A program made the position numbers and the translations under genes. Shown here piece by piece: positions 59,601 to 64,000 of a DNA stretch of 64,000 nt. The number at the start of each line of letters is the position of its first letter. Position 1 is the first letter of the stretch. Source of the stretch: Haberlea rhodopensis (lineage: Eukaryota; Streptophyta; Magnoliopsida; Lamiales; Gesneriaceae); contig CAJQUN010000040.1 in NCBI GenBank assembly GCA_907163345.1, positions 1,922,001 through 1,986,000 on the forward strand, written 5' to 3'. A model generated the notes under the pieces. It saw only the letters and a program-made list of their open reading frames with translations. It did not search any database and was not told where the DNA came from.

Positions 59601-62000
59601 CAGAAATGTGTATTCGGGGTAAAAAGCGGGAAATTTCTAGGCTATATAGTGACAGAAAGGGGGATTGAAGCTAATCCAGAAAAGGTGAGAGCTATCTGTG
59701 AGATGTCTCCGCCGAAGAACCTTCAAGAGGTGCAACGCTTGGCTGGAAAAATCGTTTCTTTATCACGATTTATTTCTAGATCAGCTCATAGAAGTCTCCC
59801 CTTTTTTAAGATACTCCGGAAGGCTGGGAAATTTGATTGGTACGAAAAATGTGGGGAAGCATTTGAAGAATTGAAAAAATACTTAGCTGAACTTCCAATT
59901 TTGGCCAAGCCTATGCAGGCAGAGAGGCTATACGTCTACCTATCAGCGACTGAGGAAGCAATCAGCTCGGTTCTCGTCAAAGAAAGGGAATCAGAACAGC
60001 AGCCGATATATTACTTATCTCATGCCTTGAAGGATGCGGAGCTGAGGTATCAGGAGATCGAGAAGTTGGCTCTAATGTTGATCATCACAGCTAGGAGACT
60101 CAGGCCTTACTTCGTATCCCATCCTATAACAGTGCTAACAAACAGTTCCCTGGGAAAAATACTCAGTCGCGCGGATGTCTCTGGACGACTTGTTAAATGG
60201 ACAACTGAACTAGGTGAGTATGATATACAGTATGAGCCACGCACAGCTATCAAAGCTCAGGCCTTAGCAGATTTTATTGCGGAGACTGTACATCCCGAAA
60301 AAGAAGAATTATGGAAAGCATTTGTAGATGGTTCTTCTTGTAACGAGGGAAGTGGGATTGGGGTTGTGCTGATCTCTCCTACCGGAGAGCAAGTATGTTT
60401 GGCAGTTCGGCTGGATTTCCGAGCTTCCAACAATGAAGCAGAGTATGAGGCAGTATTGACTGGATTAAGGGCTGCTCGAAATGTTGGAGCTAAGCGTATA
60501 CATGTCTTCTCTGACTCACAGCTGGTAGCCCAACAAATGAATGGCGCCTATGAGGTTAGAAACGAGAAGCTAATCCATTATGCAAGTACCATAGAAAAAA
60601 TAAAGGAGGGATTTCTAGAGGTAGCATTCAAACAGATCCCAAGATAGGAGAATAGAAAGGCCGACAGTTTGGCAAGAATGGCTAGTGCTCTCCGCGCTTG
60701 GCAAGATAGAGACGTGGTGTTTCAAATTGAGTTGACTCCTAGTCAGGACATCCCATCTGAATCCGTGGAAGAGAATGATTGGAGACAAGAGCTCTTAGAC
60801 TATCTTACCAATGCCAAGCTCCCTTCTGATACCAAAAAAGCATATAGACTCAAAAAAAGGAGTCAGAGATTCATACTCATTGAGGGCGTCCTGTACAAGA
60901 GGTCTTTTGCCCAACCACTTCTGCGTTGTTTGGGTCCGAAAGAGTCAGACTACGTATTAAGGGAAATTCATGAGGGGTGCTGCGAAAATCACCTAGGATC
61001 GTATTTCTTGGCTAAGAAGGTGCTCCTAGCCGGATATTTCTGGCCTACGATTCAGAAGGATTCGGCTGCTATGGTTACAACATGTGATAGTTGTCAAAGA
61101 CACTCCAGGCTCCAGCATCATCCAGCTATGATGATGAAAGCTATTGTGGCGGCATGCCCATTTGATCAGTGGGGCATTGATATAGTAGGACCTTTTCCAA
61201 CAGGTAAAGCTCAGAAGAAATTTCTGATTGTTGCCATTGATTACTTCTCTAAATGGGTGGAAGCAGAGCCACTAGCCAGAATCACTGAGAAAGAGGTCTT
61301 CAACTTCATCTGGAAAAATATTGTTTGCCGATTTGGTGTCCCGCGGAAGATCATCTCGGACAATGGAAGGCAATTCCAAGGAGCTTTGCTCAGGGCATGG
61401 TGTGAAGAATTAAAAATCCATCAGGCTTTCACTTCCGTTGCATATCCTCAGAGCAATGGCCAGGTAGAAGTTACCAACAGGTCTCTCGTGCAAAGCATCA
61501 AAGCTAGGTTGGGAAAAGCTAAGGGAAATTGGGTTGAAGAACTACCTAATGTTCTATGGTCGTATCGAACTACACCAAGAACGGGAACAGGTGAAACCCC
61601 ATTCAGTATGGTCTACGGAAATGAAGCGGTACTCCCAGCTGAAATTGGAGCGGAATCATCAAGAGTGCATTTCTATGACGAACAAAACAGCGATAGAAGA
61701 GCTGCTGACCTGGACCTGATTGAAGAAGTAAGGGAGGCTGCGGCCATCAGAATGGAAGCCTACCGCAATCGTGTGACGCGGATGTACAACATACGAGTCA
61801 TCCAGAAAACTTTCCAGGTCGGGGATCTCGTACTAAGAAAGGTGCAAGAGGTTCAAGTGGGCAAGCTTGACCCTAAATGGGAGGGTCCCTTCAAGATTGT
61901 TGAAAAGCTAAGCTCAGGAGCTTACTACCTAGAAGGTCCTGATGGGAAGATGTTGAAAAGACCATGGAACGCTTACCATCTCCGAAAATATTATTCTTAG
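56676..62000 (+). pseudogene. gypsy gag-pol polyprotein with one in-frame stop
   Basis: One reading frame of 1,774 sense codons plus an internal TAG at 60645-60647. Domains in order are Gln/Pro-rich head; gag (about 145-310); a basic stretch with a C/H motif (YCEFHREYGHITNEC); aspartic protease IDTGSS (Asp568); reverse transcriptase with CIDFRDLNKACPKD, MPFGLKNAGATYQ and YVDD (941-944); first RNase H; second RNase H (FVDGSSCNEGSG, SNNEAEYEA); stop; integrase with HEGCCENH finger, GIDIVGPFP, SDNGRQFQG and NGQVEV. All three integrase acidic residues are kept. The stop falls at the end of the second RNase H and would remove integrase unless read through. Confidence 0.93.
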
Positions 62001-62128
62001 TTCAGCTCTTTATATTTTAGCGAAGATTGTTTTTGTTTTTGGACAATATACTCTTTTATTATACAAAGTTTTATAATTTTTGCCAGATATTGTACAACCA
62101 GGAAAAGGGTTTTCAACCTACCTGAGGA

Positions 62129-62745
62129 GCACGAGCTCAGCCCTGGTCACGCCAGGAGCATGGGTGTGCAAGCACGAGCTCAGCCCTGGTCACGCCAGGA
62201 GCATGGGTGTGCAACCAACCTCAGAAGCACGAGCTCAGCCCTGGTCACGCCAGGAGCATGGGTGTGCAAGCACGAGCTCAACCCTGGTCACGCCAGGAGC
62301 ATGGGTGTGCAAGCACGAGCTCAGCCCTGGTCAGCCAGGAGCATGGGTGTGCAACCAACCTCAGAAGCACGAGCTCAGCCCTGGTCACGCCAGGAGCATG
62401 GGTGTGCAAGCACGAGCTCAGCCCTGGTCACGCCAGGAGCATGGGTGTGCAAGCACGAGCTCAGCCCTGGTCACGCCAGGAGCATGGGTGTGCAACCAAC
62501 CTCACAAGCACGAGCTCATCCCTGGTCACGCCAGGAGCATGGGTGTGCAAGCACGAGCTCAGCCCTGGTCACGCCAGGAGCATGGGTGTGCAACCAACCT
62601 CAGAAGCACGAGCTCAGCCCTGGTCACGCCAGGAGCATGGGTGTGCAAGCACGAGCTCAGCCCTGGTCACGCCAGGAGCATGGGTGTGCAAGCACGAGCT
62701 CAGCCCTGGTCACGCCAGGAGCATGGGTGTGCCACCTGCCTCAGG
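62129..62745. repeat. Tandem array A, 43/55-bp units, 13 copies
   Basis: The unit begins gcacgagctcagccctggtc and ends aggagcatgggtgtgcaa. Starts are at 62129, 62172, 62227, 62270, 62313, 62367, 62410, 62453, 62508, 62551, 62606, 62649 and 62692. Longer units carry an extra 12 bases (ccaacctcagaa). The copies are nearly identical, so the array is young. Confidence 0.95.
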
Positions 62746-62746
62746 A

Positions 62747-63395
62747 GCATTGGTGAATTATTAGACCAGGCCGAGCTACTTCACCCTTGGTCATAGCCGT
62801 GTAATGTTTGGTAAACCAGGCCGAGCTACTTCACCCTTGGTCCCAGCTGTTTAATGTTTGCAATTATGCTGTGAATTATTACGCCAGGCCGAGCTGCATC
62901 GCCCTTGGTCCCAGCTGGGTAATGTTAATAATTGGTAAATTATTAGACCTAGCCGAGCTATGTCGCTCTTGGTCCCAGCTGTTTAATGTTTGTCAATAAT
63001 TGGTAAATTATTAGACCCAGCCGAGCTATGTCGCTCTTGGTCCCAGCTGTTTAATGTTTGACATTATCGGGCAAATTATTATGACAGGCCGAGCTGCATC
63101 GCCCTTGGTCCCAGCTGTTTAATGTTTGTCAATAATTGGTAAATTATTAGACCCAGCCGAGCTATGTCGCTCTTGGTCCCAGCTGTTTAATGTTTGACAT
63201 TATCGGGCAAATTATTATGACAGGCCGAGCTGCATCGCCCTTGGTCCCAGTTGTTTAATGTTTGACATTATTTGGTACATTATTAAACCAAGCCGATCTG
63301 TATCTAACTTGGTCCTATCTGTTTAGTGTTTGCCATTACGTGGTAAATTATTAAGCTAATCCGAGCTACGTCATGCTTGGTCCGCCACAAAAAAA
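62747..63395. repeat. Tandem array B, ~62-66 bp units, ~10 copies
   Basis: The unit holds gccgagctatgtcgctcttg, gtcccagctgtttaatgttt and a taaattatta string. It is more diverged than array A but shares the 'gagct ... ccttggtc' core, so both arrays may derive from one sequence. Pairs of units form a ~125-bp higher-order repeat at about 62930-63250. Confidence 0.88.
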
Positions 63396-63458
63396 TGACA
63401 AGAACGGTAAAAAAAAAAAAAAAACATTAAATAAGAGAACAATCTGAGGAAATTACAT

Positions 63459-64000
63459 TTATAGATCAGGGGGGAGAGAGGCAGCTACTTTCTCTACGTC
63501 TAGAAAATCTAAAGAGACGTCAGGCACAAGACAGCCACGTTCTTTGATCTGGCTAAGACATCCCTGGAAACCAGCCTCAATAAAAGTAAGGAGTTTCTCT
63601 CCTACCAACTCCTCAGACTTTTGTTTCTCCTCGGCCGCCTCCTTTAAAGATTTAGCTAGTTCCTGCTCAGCAGAAGTAGCTAGCCCTTTAGCTAAAGCTA
63701 ACTCATTACGCAGCTCCCGGAGCTCAGCCTCATGTTGACGTTTGTGGACCTCAACCAAAGAACGAGCCTCGGCCACAGCGACGGCCCCCTTCTCAACCTG
63801 AGTTTTCAGCTCCGAGATGTCTTTCTCATGAAGAGATTTGGCCTCAGCAAGGGTGTCTTGCATATTATCGAAGACCTTGGCATCTTTCAAGGATTGTCTT
63901 CGGATCATATTTGCCCTTGACATAAACTCACCCATCAAGAGCATAGACTCGGTCAGACGGCTCCCAGTTCGGGTCATCAGGTCCCCCCAGCTCAGTTGGC
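63459..64000 (-). CDS. Antisense extra ORF of gypsy element, C-terminal part
   Basis: The minus-strand frame is open from the window edge to the stop at 63459. It is a long coiled coil, rich in Glu, Lys, Ala and Leu (for example EKGAVAVAEARSLVE and AEEKQKSEELVGEK). The tail has the pattern GFQGCLSQIKERGCLVPDVS then VAASLPPDL. This matches in layout the end of the antisense ORF of the gypsy element at 19842 (GFEAYVRQFKAAGYPPEG to PDEFFQL). It is intact as far as seen. Its N-terminal Transposase_28-like part and promoter would lie beyond the right edge. Function unknown. Confidence 0.75.
   Translation of the reverse strand, partial: QLSWGDLMTRTGSRLTESMLLMGEFMSRANMIRRQSLKDAKVFDNMQDTLAEAKSLHEKDISELKTQVEKGAVAVAEARSLVEVHKRQHEAELRELRNELALAKGLATSAEQELAKSLKEAAEEKQKSEELVGEKLLTFIEAGFQGCLSQIKERGCLVPDVSLDFLDVEKVAASLPPDL

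Larger units (their letters stand above)
55967..64000 (+). mobile_element. Ty3/gypsy element, Tat-like, right end off window
   Basis: Contains the 5' LTR (55967-56629), primer site (56631-56650), gag-pol (56676-62000), two tandem arrays (62129-62745 and 62747-63395) and an extra ORF on the opposite strand (63459 to the edge). The 3' LTR must lie outside the window. Family B LTRs also occur as the solo copy at 33030. The long, nearly clean frame suggests a fairly young insertion. Confidence 0.92.

Noticed and set aside
62080..62796. Three overlapping long forward frames (185-238 codons) as proteins
   Set aside because: They are frame-shifted readings of a 43/55-bp tandem repeat with no start context or known domain.

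Overview
The window is nuclear DNA of a flowering plant. The split genes with GT-AG introns, a Rho-of-plants GTPase, a plant-type CDK-activating kinase (CDKF;1) and a TSO1-like CXC protein all point to a eudicot. An asterid is only a guess. AT-rich spacers and densely nested transposable elements fill most of the 64 kb. No bacterial-type operons, rRNA genes or credible tRNA genes were seen.

Layout. Position 138-1799: last seven coding exons of a type II ROP GTPase; its first exon lies off the left edge. 2.0-5.3 kb: spacer with a SINE, a 330-bp foldback and a PIF/Harbinger transposase relic. 5740-8151: intact two-exon CDKF;1 gene. 8.85-13.7 kb: minus-strand Ty1/copia pol relic split by a dead hAT transposon with terminal repeats and an 8-bp target duplication. 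13.77-14.69 kb: a broken copy of CDKF;1 exon 2. 15.8-16.8 kb: a Helitron containing a solo LTR. 17230-17853: single-exon gene for an unrecognised membrane protein. 18.0-18.8 kb: a Harbinger-like MITE.

Position 19842-26226: minus-strand Ty3/gypsy relic of Tat-like organisation (3' LTR, antisense extra ORF with its own TATA box, tandem repeats, integrase and RNase H), broken off before the reverse transcriptase. 27.1-28.7 kb: a LINE scrap and a third copy of the CDKF;1 3' half. 29.13-29.62 kb: a 5'-truncated paralogue of the membrane protein gene. 30-36.8 kb: palindrome-rich and microsatellite DNA, another solo LTR, a hAT-type MITE with a 238-bp tandem duplication over its end, and a Helitron 3' end. 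37.7-40.5 kb: three host-gene fragments (thioredoxin m-like, TlyA-like methyltransferase, ribosomal protein uL15). 41.0-42.5 kb: two hAT-type MITEs with perfect 8-bp duplications. 44.29-44.66 kb: terminal exon of a RanBP2 zinc-finger protein. 45-46.6 kb: Helitron, MITE and SINE. 47466-54765: complete eight-exon TCX5/TCX6-like gene. 55.25-55.46 kb: small hAT-type MITE. From 55967 to the right edge: a nearly intact Tat-like gypsy element (LTR, PBS, gag-pol with one in-frame stop, two tandem arrays, antisense ORF running off the edge).

The host genes are unrelated in function: Rho signalling, CDK activation and cell-cycle/DREAM-type repression. They do not form a pathway cluster. The two gypsy elements share one architecture: pol, then tandem array, then an ORF on the opposite strand coding a low-complexity and coiled-coil protein. 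The most unusual local events are the repeated copying of the CDKF;1 3' half behind one shared non-genic adaptor, and the antisense ORF with its own promoter.
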